Of a stretch of DNA of 11,806 nt, positions 1 to 6,153 are shown one piece after another. Position 1 is the first letter of the stretch. Every line of letters starts with the position of its first letter. Location: the NCBI GenBank assembly GCA_030832695.1, contig JAURIP010000024.1, positions 1 through 11,806 on the forward strand. Direction: 5' to 3'. Made by a program: the position numbers and the translations under genes. The notes beneath the pieces are model-generated. The model was given only the letters and a program-made list of their open reading frames with translations, was not told the origin of the DNA and made no database searches. The DNA is from Sediminibacterium sp. Lineage in GTDB: Bacteria > Bacteroidota > Bacteroidia > Chitinophagales > Chitinophagaceae.

Positions 1-1980
1 GATCCTAATTATGATGGTGTAAACTTTTATGGTGATGAAACAACTACCTCATTAAGTTCTGTGTATGGTTCCGTTAGAAACGGAATCATTGGAAGTTTGA
101 CTGCTGCTTATGCGCCTTATGGTCCTTTAGCTGGAACTTATGCAAATGCTGCATTTAATCAATTATATGGTGCGGTTGGTTCATTTCCAAATTTAGCTAC
201 CTATTCTGCTTTCCTAAAATCTCAAAATGCGGCATTAGCCCCTTATGCACCTTTCTTATATGGTAATGCTAAAGGTTATTTTGCTGGAGATGTTTCAAGA
301 ACAGGATATGCTGAAAAAGATGTGGTTGATCCAACAACATTGAATGTAAAATTCACAGGATCTTTAAACTATAAATTATCAGACAACACAGAAGCTTCTT
401 TTAGTTTTTATAATGGAACTGGTAATACAGTTTATACAGGTAGTGACCGATATGCTTTTAGAGGGTTGAGAATGGGTCAGTACAAATTAGAAATCAAATC
501 TACCAATTGGTTAGTTAGAGCTTACACTACGCGTGAAGACGCTGGTTCTTCTTATAACGCAACGATTGCTGCTCGTTATTTTAATGAAGCTTGGAGCCCA
601 AGTACTACTTGGTTCCCAACTTATATGACTGCGTTAACTTCTTACAGAGATGCAGGTTTACCTAATGCAAACGCAGTGGTTGCTGCTCGTGCGATTGCGG
701 ATGCAAATCGTCCAACTGGAAATATTAGATTGAACACCATGTTTCAAAATATCACAAATACGCCAATCTCTCAAGGAGGTGCATTGCTCTTAGATAAAAC
801 AAACTTAAACGTATATGAAGGTCAATATAACTTAACTAAGTCTTTAGGCTTGGATAAGATGGGCGCTGATTTATTAGTGGGTGGTATTATGAAACAATAT
901 ATTTTAAATTCTCAAGGAACCGTATTTGCTGACACAGCAGGTAAAATTAATATCAATGAGTCTGGTGCCTATGCACAGTTGTCTAAAAAATTCTTTGGTG
1001 ATTTATTAAAAGTATCTGCTTCTGGTCGTTATGACAAGAGCACCAATTTTGATGGTCGTTTTACACCAAGAGTTTCCATGGTATTTAAATTAGCACAGGA
1101 TAACAATATCCGCTTATCTTACCAAACAGCTTATCGTTTTCCAACGACTCAAAACCAATGGATCAACTTGTTAGTGGGTGGTGGTACACGTTTAATGGGT
1201 GGTTTACCTGCTTTAAGAGAACATTACAAATTCAGCACCAACCCTGCTTATACTTTAGCTAGTGTGAATGCATTTGGTGCAAGTGCTTTAGCAGGAGCTC
1301 CAAATCCAGCATTATTAAAGCAAGCGGTATTTAATGAATTTAAGCCTGAGTCAATGAGTTCAATGGAATTAGGTTATAAGGCGCTATGGGCTAAAAAATT
1401 ATTAGTTGATTTTTATGTGTACGCAGGTACCTATACAAATTTCATTGGTGGTGTAACTGTTTTACAATCTCGTAATGGTGCAGCACCTAGTCCTTTAGAT
1501 GTATTAGATGCAAGTAAGCGTATGGCTTATAGTATTTCTACTAATTCTGATGGTGATGTAAAAACAAAAGGTTGGGGATTGTCATTAGATTATTTATTGC
1601 CTAGAAACTTCAGCGTTTCTGGTAGCATTTTCTCTGATGAAATTGGGGAGGTTGCTCCAGGGGTAGTTCCTTACTTCAATAGTCCAAAAATCAGAGCTAA
1701 TATCGCATTAAACAACAGCGGTTTCTTATTTAACAATCGTTTAGGATTCAGTGCAAACATGCATTACCAAGACGGATTTAACTACGAAAGTACATTTGCT
1801 GTAGGTAAGCTTAGTGCTTACCAAACGGTGGATGCGGTATTAACATTCAAACTGCCTTCGTACAGATCATTGATCAAAGCGGGCGGTACCAACATATTTA
1901 ATAAATATTATAGAACTGCATATGGTAGTCCTCAAATTGGTGGATTGTACTATGTTAGTTTTGGTTATAACGTATTTTAG
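1..1980 (+). CDS. TonB-dependent outer-membrane receptor, C-terminal part (5' end outside window)
   Basis: The frame is open from base 1 to the TAG at 1978-1980 (659 residues). The GTG at 61 is an internal Val codon, not a start. The fragment opens with DPNYDGVNFYGDE, a signature I associate with Bacteroidota TonB-dependent receptors. It continues with alternating amphipathic strands and aromatic-rich loops, including RLSYQTAYRFPTTQNQW and SMELGYKALW, and ends in YYVSFGYNVF. The last-residue Phe is the usual outer-membrane beta-barrel assembly signal. Such receptors import large ligands across the outer membrane using TonB/ExbB/ExbD energy. The signal peptide, any carboxypeptidase-like domain and most or all of the plug would lie upstream, so the ligand cannot be inferred. 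No SusD-like gene follows; the next gene is unrelated and lies beyond a terminator, so this is not visibly a polysaccharide-utilisation locus. Early loops are notably Ala/Tyr/Gly-rich. Family call secure, substrate unknown. Confidence 0.93.
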   Translation, partial: DPNYDGVNFYGDETTTSLSSVYGSVRNGIIGSLTAAYAPYGPLAGTYANAAFNQLYGAVGSFPNLATYSAFLKSQNAALAPYAPFLYGNAKGYFAGDVSRTGYAEKDVVDPTTLNVKFTGSLNYKLSDNTEASFSFYNGTGNTVYTGSDRYAFRGLRMGQYKLEIKSTNWLVRAYTTREDAGSSYNATIAARYFNEAWSPSTTWFPTYMTALTSYRDAGLPNANAVVAARAIADANRPTGNIRLNTMFQNITNTPISQGGALLLDKTNLNVYEGQYNLTKSLGLDKMGADLLVGGIMKQYILNSQGTVFADTAGKININESGAYAQLSKKFFGDLLKVSASGRYDKSTNFDGRFTPRVSMVFKLAQDNNIRLSYQTAYRFPTTQNQWINLLVGGGTRLMGGLPALREHYKFSTNPAYTLASVNAFGASALAGAPNPALLKQAVFNEFKPESMSSMELGYKALWAKKLLVDFYVYAGTYTNFIGGVTVLQSRNGAAPSPLDVLDASKRMAYSISTNSDGDVKTKGWGLSLDYLLPRNFSVSGSIFSDEIGEVAPGVVPYFNSPKIRANIALNNSGFLFNNRLGFSANMHYQDGFNYESTFAVGKLSAYQTVDAVLTFKLPSYRSLIKAGGTNIFNKYYRTAYGSPQIGGLYYVSFGYNVF

Positions 1981-1984
1981 TATA

Positions 1985-2004
1985 TTAGGATGGGTTAGTC
2001 CTAA
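1985..2004 (+). other. Short inverted repeat just after the receptor stop codon
   Basis: TTAGGA (1985-1990) pairs perfectly with TCCTAA (1999-2004) around an 8-nt loop. It starts 4 nt after the receptor stop and ends 3 nt before the main terminator stem. It may help 3'-end stability or be chance; six base pairs is weak. Confidence 0.3.
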
Positions 2005-2007
2005 GAG

Positions 2008-2040
2008 TCCCTTCTCGATTTATCGGGAGGGGATTTTTTT
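2008..2040 (+). terminator. Intrinsic terminator of the TonB-dependent receptor gene
   Basis: The arm TCCCTTCTCGA (2008-2018) pairs with TCGGGAGGGGA (2023-2033) over 11 bp, including two G-U pairs, with loop TTTA. Seven T residues follow at 2034-2040. It lies 27 nt after the receptor stop, a textbook factor-independent terminator separating the receptor from pdhB. Confidence 0.88.
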
Positions 2041-2075
2041 ATGCGTAAGAATTATTTTTTTCCTGTATAAAGCTT

Positions 2076-2083
2076 TATTTTTG
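2076..2083 (+). promoter_or_regulatory. Candidate -7 promoter box for pdhB
   Basis: TATTTTTG matches the Bacteroidota -7 consensus TAnnTTTG in every fixed position. It sits after the receptor terminator and 22 nt before the pdhB ATG, which would give a short leader. I see no TTG-type -33 element at the usual 19-21 nt spacing, so the call rests on the box and its context. Confidence 0.45.
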
Positions 2084-2105
2084 CCACTCAAATTAAAATA
2101 GCAAC

Positions 2106-3092
2106 ATGCGTTCAATACCATTTAGAGAAGCACTTCGGGAAGCGATGAACGAGGAAATGCGCAGAGACGACCGAGTATTATTGATGGGAGAGGAAGTAGC
2201 CGAGTACAATGGCGCTTATAAAGTAAGCCAAGGGATGTTGGCAGAGTTTGGCGCAAAACGAGTTATTGATACCCCTATTTCTGAACTTGGTTTTACTGCG
2301 GTAGCGGTAGGCGCTGCACAAAATGGATTAAGACCCATTGTCGAATTCATGACTTGGAATTTTGCGGTACTTCCTTTGGATCAAATTTTAAATACGGCCA
2401 GTAAGATGCTAGCGATGAGTGGCGGCCAAATTGGTTGTCCTATTGTAATGAGGGGGCCAAATGGTAGTGCAGGTCAATTAGGGGCACAACATTCCACCGC
2501 TTTTGAAAGTTATTTGGCTAATATTCCTGGTATTAAAGTGGTTTCTCCTTCCAATGGTTACGATGCAAAAGGGCTATTAAAACAAGCCATTCGTTATGAA
2601 GAGGATCCAGTGATGTTTTTGGAAAGTGAAGTGATGTATGGCGATAAATGTGATATTCCTGATGATGAATATTATATCCCATTAGGCAAAGCAGATGTTA
2701 AAAAAGTTGGTCGTGACATTACCATTGTTTCTTATAATAAAATGATGAAAGTAGCATTGGGTGCTGCAGCAGAATTAGAAAAAGAAGGCATCAGTGCGGA
2801 AGTGGTTGATTTACGTACCATTCGCCCTTTGGATTGGATGACCGTTTTGGAAAGTGTTAAAAAAACCAATCGTCTGGTGATTATTGAAGAGCAATGGCCA
2901 TTTGCTTCTGTCTCTTCAGAATTATCTTATCGCATCCAAAAAGAAGGCTTTGACTATTTAGATGCACCTATTCGTCGTATCACCAGTGCAGATGCACCGA
3001 TGCACTATGCACCTAATTTAGCTGCCTTAGCCATCCCTGATGTGGCTAGGTCCGTAACATTGGTGAAGGAACTGATGCAACAGTATAAATAA
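2106..3092 (+). CDS. pdhB: Pyruvate dehydrogenase E1 component, beta subunit
   Basis: This is the beta subunit of the thiamine-diphosphate-dependent E1 enzyme, which with the alpha subunit decarboxylates pyruvate and transfers the acetyl group to the E2 lipoyl domain. The length (328 aa) is typical of a stand-alone beta chain. The transketolase-like pyrimidine-binding domain covers about residues 4-180: MGEEVAEYNGAY near 27-38, DTPISELGF with Glu60 at the position that contacts the thiamine aminopyrimidine, and GAQHS with His129. The C-terminal transketolase domain spans about 200-315 (VDLRTIRPLD, then IIEEQWPF). The ATG at 2106 begins exactly at the conserved family N-terminus and has an A-rich leader with no Shine-Dalgarno. 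The partner pdhA is not in the window. A branched-chain 2-oxoacid E1 beta is the main alternative, but overall similarity reads as PDH. Confidence 0.93.
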   Translation: MRSIPFREALREAMNEEMRRDDRVLLMGEEVAEYNGAYKVSQGMLAEFGAKRVIDTPISELGFTAVAVGAAQNGLRPIVEFMTWNFAVLPLDQILNTASKMLAMSGGQIGCPIVMRGPNGSAGQLGAQHSTAFESYLANIPGIKVVSPSNGYDAKGLLKQAIRYEEDPVMFLESEVMYGDKCDIPDDEYYIPLGKADVKKVGRDITIVSYNKMMKVALGAAAELEKEGISAEVVDLRTIRPLDWMTVLESVKKTNRLVIIEEQWPFASVSSELSYRIQKEGFDYLDAPIRRITSADAPMHYAPNLAALAIPDVARSVTLVKELMQQYK

Positions 3093-3194
3093 AAGCAATA
3101 TCCTTGCTAGTAGCCGGTTACAAAGGGTTGTTATCATTATCCTTTATTTAAACCACTTATAAGAATACTTGGACACTTTAAAAATAAAATTATC

Positions 3195-3220
3195 AATATC
3201 CCTCACAAAGGGATATTTTT
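3195..3220 (+). terminator. Intrinsic terminator after pdhB, immediately before lepB
   Basis: AATATCCCT (3195-3203) pairs perfectly over 9 bp with AGGGATATT (3209-3217), loop CACAA, and the T-run extends to 3220. It stands about 100 nt after the pdhB stop and only 25 nt before the chosen lepB ATG. The T-tract is also part of a promoter-like box (3214-3221). Confidence 0.75.
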
Positions 3221-3221
3221 G
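3214..3221 (+). promoter_or_regulatory. Candidate -7 promoter box for lepB, embedded in the terminator
   Basis: TATTTTTG is identical to the box before pdhB and matches TAnnTTTG. It lies 24 nt before the lepB ATG, nearly the same distance as in pdhB (22 nt). It shares bases with the right arm and T-run of the preceding terminator. No -33 TTG is seen at normal spacing, so chance occurrence of a T-run followed by G remains possible. Confidence 0.4.
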
Positions 3222-3245
3222 TTATGTATAATTCAACTTCATTTT

Positions 3246-4757
3246 ATGGGCTATATTTTATTGATTTTATTTTGGTTAGGATGGCATATTGGTATTTACT
3301 TAATGTTAAAAAAAGCAGGGGTGGCAAGCGCAAAGGCCATTATCCCAATTTATAATACATGGGAGGTGGTAAAACTTTGTGGTATTTCAAAAGTTTGGTT
3401 TTGGATACAACTCATTCCAATTCTTGGACAATTTGTAACCTTATGGATATCCATCATATTTGTGATGCATTTTAAAAGAGTGGGGATGCTGCAGCATACA
3501 TTAACTATTTTGGTACCTTTTATTTATTTACCCTATTTAGGGCTTTCTTCAAATGAGCGATGGCATGGTAAAGAAGCATTACAGCATTACCACAAATCAG
3601 CATCAAGAGAGTGGGTTGATGCGGCTGTTTTTGCTATTGTAGCGGCTACTTTAATTCGTACTTTTATTTTTGAAGCATATGTGATTCCTACCGAGAGTAT
3701 GGAAAAAACTTTATTAGTAAATGACTTTTTATTTGTGGATAAAATTACTTACGGCGCGCGTATTCCTCAAACTCCCGTAAGTTTCCCATTTGTTCATAAT
3801 ACTTTACCCATGGCACCAACTACGCCATCTTATATCAAGTGGGTACAAGTGGATTATACCAGATTGCCAAAATTGAGGGGGATTGATCGAAATGATGTGG
3901 TGGTTTTTAATTTTCCTGCTGGGGATACCATTATTAATCTGCCCGAATTTGGTAGTAAAATACCTTATTATGACGTGTTAAGAAGCCCTGAGTATGCAAA
4001 TAACCGCGAAAAATTATTGAATGATTATCCCATTTTAGTGCATCCAGTGGATAAGACGGATAATTATATCAAAAGATGTGTTGGTATTCCTGGTGATATT
4101 ATTCAAGTGAAGGGCAGTCATTTATGGGTGAATGGTGCTCCGGCATTTGATGCGCCATATTCGCAAACTGAATTTATTGTGCAAACCAATGGCCAACCAA
4201 TCCCTGAAGATTATATTCAAGACAGTTTAGGCATTAATATTAATGATGCCAGTTCCGATTTCCAAATCATGGAAGGCAGTACCAATACATTTAAAATTAA
4301 CATGACTGCAAATGCTGCGGAAAATTTGAAAAAATTACCACAGGTTTTGTCTGTTACTAATTTTGACGAGAATACAGTTGGGTATACTTTCCCTTACGAT
4401 ATGTCCCATTTCCCTTGGTCGGTAGATAACTATGGTCCTATTCGTATTCCAAAGCAAGGAGATGTGGTACAATTAAATGATAGCACCATTGAATTATATC
4501 GTCGTATAATTTCAAATTACGAGCATAATAATTTAGAAGAAAAAGAAGGCAAGTATTATATAAATGGCGTTCAAGTCACTACTTATACAGTCAAACAAAA
4601 CTATTATTGGATGATGGGGGATAATCGTCACCGTAGTCAAGACAGTAGGTATTGGGGCTATGTTCCTGAGACGCATATTGTTGGACGCGCAGCATTAATT
4701 TGGTTTAGTTACAGTAAGTCCATTAGATGGAATAGATTGTTCAGCCAAATAAAATAG
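3246..4757 (+). CDS. lepB: Signal peptidase I with N-terminal membrane module and long periplasmic insert
   Basis: This membrane serine protease removes signal peptides from exported proteins with a Ser/Lys dyad. Numbered from the ATG at 3246 (503 aa), PTESMEKTL gives nucleophile Ser151, NYIKRCVGIPGD gives general base Lys276, and GDNRHRSQDSRYWG at 458-471 is the conserved C-terminal box. A membrane segment at about 127-143 precedes Ser151. Residues 1-105 add three hydrophobic segments with AIIPIYNTWEVVKLCG between them, resembling a DUF5684-type module. Residues about 290-450, between the Lys box and the GDN box, form an extra domain that makes the protein much longer than E. coli LepB (324 aa). 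The frame extends to a TTG at 3219, but that lies inside the terminator T-run, so ATG 3246 is preferred; it directly starts a hydrophobic segment. No Shine-Dalgarno is seen. Function is secure; the roles of the added regions are unknown. Confidence 0.93.
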   Translation: MGYILLILFWLGWHIGIYLMLKKAGVASAKAIIPIYNTWEVVKLCGISKVWFWIQLIPILGQFVTLWISIIFVMHFKRVGMLQHTLTILVPFIYLPYLGLSSNERWHGKEALQHYHKSASREWVDAAVFAIVAATLIRTFIFEAYVIPTESMEKTLLVNDFLFVDKITYGARIPQTPVSFPFVHNTLPMAPTTPSYIKWVQVDYTRLPKLRGIDRNDVVVFNFPAGDTIINLPEFGSKIPYYDVLRSPEYANNREKLLNDYPILVHPVDKTDNYIKRCVGIPGDIIQVKGSHLWVNGAPAFDAPYSQTEFIVQTNGQPIPEDYIQDSLGININDASSDFQIMEGSTNTFKINMTANAAENLKKLPQVLSVTNFDENTVGYTFPYDMSHFPWSVDNYGPIRIPKQGDVVQLNDSTIELYRRIISNYEHNNLEEKEGKYYINGVQVTTYTVKQNYYWMMGDNRHRSQDSRYWGYVPETHIVGRAALIWFSYSKSIRWNRLFSQIK

Positions 4758-4766
4758 ATTATTTTT

Positions 4767-4792
4767 AAACCTCACAGCATGTGAGGTTTTTT
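4767..4792 (+). terminator. Intrinsic terminator after lepB, 15 nt before cdd
   Basis: AAACCTCACA (4767-4776) pairs perfectly over 10 bp with TGTGAGGTTT (4780-4789) around the triloop GCA. T residues run 4787-4792. It starts 9 nt after the lepB stop and ends 15 nt before the cdd ATG. It probably ends the lepB transcript, but its position means it could also attenuate cdd. Confidence 0.82.
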
Positions 4793-4807
4793 ATTAAACA
4801 AAGGTGT

Positions 4808-5290
4808 ATGAAACAAAAATTCGAGTTTGAATTTGAGCATTTTGAGCAGATAGAATCATTAACTGAAACAGATGCTTCATTACTCATTGCTGCGCGAAAT
4901 GCAACTAAAACAGCATTTGCACCTTATTCCAAATTCAAAGTGGGCGCTGCTGCCTTGTTATCCAATGGTCAAATTGTTATTGGGTCCAATCAAGAAAGTG
5001 CCAGTTATCCAGTGGGTATTTGTGCAGAAAGAACTTTATTAAATAGCATTGGGAGCCAATTTTCAAGCGAAACCATCCTTGCCATGGCAATTAGCTATGA
5101 TACGGATAAAGCAGCCTGTGATACCCCCATTTCGCCTTGTGGCATGTGTAGGCAATCCTTGCTTGATTTTGAAACTCGATATCAGTCACCCATCAAGATA
5201 ATATTAGCAGGTAAAACGGGGCTAATAATGGTCGTAGCAGCAGCTAAAAATTTATTGCCTTTTGGGTTTGATGGGGCAATTTTGAAATAA
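4808..5290 (+). CDS. cdd: Cytidine deaminase
   Basis: This cytosolic zinc enzyme of pyrimidine salvage hydrolytically deaminates cytidine and deoxycytidine to uridine and deoxyuridine. At 160 aa it is the small, homotetrameric type. Numbered from ATG 4808, the zinc and catalytic motifs are complete: CAERT with Cys72 and catalytic Glu74, and PCGMC with Cys111 and Cys114. The substrate-binding FAPYSKFKVGAA segment is at 37-49, and CRQSLLDFE follows the second zinc motif. The frame runs upstream to a GTG at 4781, but that codon lies in the lepB terminator stem, so ATG 4808 is chosen; AAAGG close upstream is a possible but too-near Shine-Dalgarno. No clear promoter of its own is seen: TATTTTTA at 4760-4767 is a 7/8 match to the -7 box but lies at the foot of the hairpin. 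Its stop is one base from the convergent ogt stop. Confidence 0.95.
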   Translation: MKQKFEFEFEHFEQIESLTETDASLLIAARNATKTAFAPYSKFKVGAAALLSNGQIVIGSNQESASYPVGICAERTLLNSIGSQFSSETILAMAISYDTDKAACDTPISPCGMCRQSLLDFETRYQSPIKIILAGKTGLIMVVAAAKNLLPFGFDGAILK

Positions 5291-5291
5291 G

Positions 5292-5792
5292 TTAAAACAA
5301 GGTTTGTACGCCGAGCGCTAATCTGAATTCATGTTGTAATAACCATTTTTTTCTGGTTTTTCCCCAGGCGTAACCAACCAAGGATCGGTCTGATCCAATT
5401 ATACGGTGACATGGAATTAAAATAGCTACTTTATTTTTTGCATTGGCGGAGGCCGCAGCCCTCACTAAATTTGGGTCACCCATTTTTTTTGCTAAGTCCC
5501 CATAGCTTAATGTTTTTCCAAAAGGGAGTTCATATAATTCTTTCCAAACCTTTTGTTGAAATTCAGTACCCTCTTGATCAATGGGGACGGTAAAGCTGCG
5601 TCTTTTGCCAGCAAAATATTCAATGAGTTCCTCCATGCACTGATGTATTACGGCTGGCATTATTTGTTCCGTTTCGTTATCTTCTAATTCGGGGTGATCA
5701 ATAAAAGTGAGTTGTTGAATGCAATGTTCTGATGAAACCATTTTTATGGCGCCAATGGGGCTATGGTAAAAGTGAACAAAGCTATTTTGCAT
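5292..5792 (-). CDS. ogt: Methylated-DNA--[protein]-cysteine S-methyltransferase
   Basis: This suicide DNA-repair protein transfers the alkyl group from O6-alkylguanine (and O4-alkylthymine) to its own cysteine. The 166 aa show the N-terminal ribonuclease-like domain (about 1-75) and the DNA-binding domain (about 78-160). The active-site motif ILIPCHRIIG gives Cys128 and His129. KTLSYGDLA supplies the conserved Tyr97, and NLVRAAASANAKN supplies the Arg111 helix-intercalating region and the Asn hinge just before the active site. There is no AdaA/AraC domain, so it is a stand-alone Ogt-type enzyme rather than an Ada regulator. The ATG at 5790-5792 overlaps the csaA TAA by one base (TAATG), implying translational coupling. 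Downstream it abuts cdd tail to tail with no evident terminator, so both transcripts may run into the opposite gene. Confidence 0.95.
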   Translation of the reverse strand: MQNSFVHFYHSPIGAIKMVSSEHCIQQLTFIDHPELEDNETEQIMPAVIHQCMEELIEYFAGKRRSFTVPIDQEGTEFQQKVWKELYELPFGKTLSYGDLAKKMGDPNLVRAAASANAKNKVAILIPCHRIIGSDRSLVGYAWGKTRKKWLLQHEFRLALGVQTLF

Positions 5793-6121
5793 TAACCAAT
5801 GGGTTGGCCGTTATCTACGGCATGTGTCGGGGTGAGTAAAACTACTTGGTGTTGCAAGTCATAAACACCCAACACCAAACATTCGCTCATAAAGTTAGCG
5901 ATTTGTTTTGGAGGAAAATTCACCACCGCAGTAATTTGCATGCCAACTAATTGATCCTTGGTATAATGTGTCGTTATCTGAGCCGATGACTTTTTAATTC
6001 CTAATGCACCAAAATCAATCTGCAATTGGAATGCGGGTTTTTTAGCGTTTGGAAATACTTCAGCACTAATGATTGTGCCGCATCTAATATCCACCTTTGT
6101 AAAATCATCCCATTGTATCAT
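5792..6121 (-). CDS. csaA: CsaA-like tRNA-binding domain protein
   Basis: This is a small one-domain protein (109 aa) of the EMAPII/Trbp111 OB-fold family. CsaA binds tRNA-like structures and has been described as an export-linked chaperone in Bacillus. Visible family features are FTKVDIRCGTIISAE at 7-21, KKPAFQLQIDFG at 27-38, KSSAQITTHY at 44-53, and the well-conserved stretch from VVNFPPKQIANFMSE into CLVLG at about 66-85. The C-terminus is PTHAVDNGQPIG. Length and motifs match CsaA rather than the C-terminal domain of methionyl-tRNA synthetase, which would be fused to a catalytic domain. It lies 32 nt after the SirB1-like gene and overlaps ogt by one base, so all three are likely one transcript. 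The exact cellular role in Bacteroidota is not established by the sequence. Confidence 0.9.
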   Translation of the reverse strand: MIQWDDFTKVDIRCGTIISAEVFPNAKKPAFQLQIDFGALGIKKSSAQITTHYTKDQLVGMQITAVVNFPPKQIANFMSECLVLGVYDLQHQVVLLTPTHAVDNGQPIG

Positions 6122-6153
6122 TGTTCAATTTTTGGGCAGTGCATGCATTGTAT

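Noticed and set aside
3093..3194. Possible small gene or RNA between pdhB and its terminator
   Set aside because: No start codon with a sensible frame and no stable structure seen; it reads as a 3' untranslated region.
3219..3245. TTG at 3219 as the lepB start
   Set aside because: It lies in the T-run of the pdhB terminator and adds nine residues; ATG 3246 begins the hydrophobic N-terminus.
4781..4807. GTG at 4781 as the cdd start
   Set aside because: It is inside the right arm of the lepB terminator; ATG 4808 gives the normal family length.
5341..5361. AACCA / TGGTT hairpin followed by T residues as a cdd terminator
   Set aside because: Only five base pairs with a T-filled loop, inside the ogt coding sequence; too weak to call.
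5382..5396. GGATC / GATCC inverted repeat
   Set aside because: Five base pairs inside ogt coding sequence and no following T-run; explained by codons.
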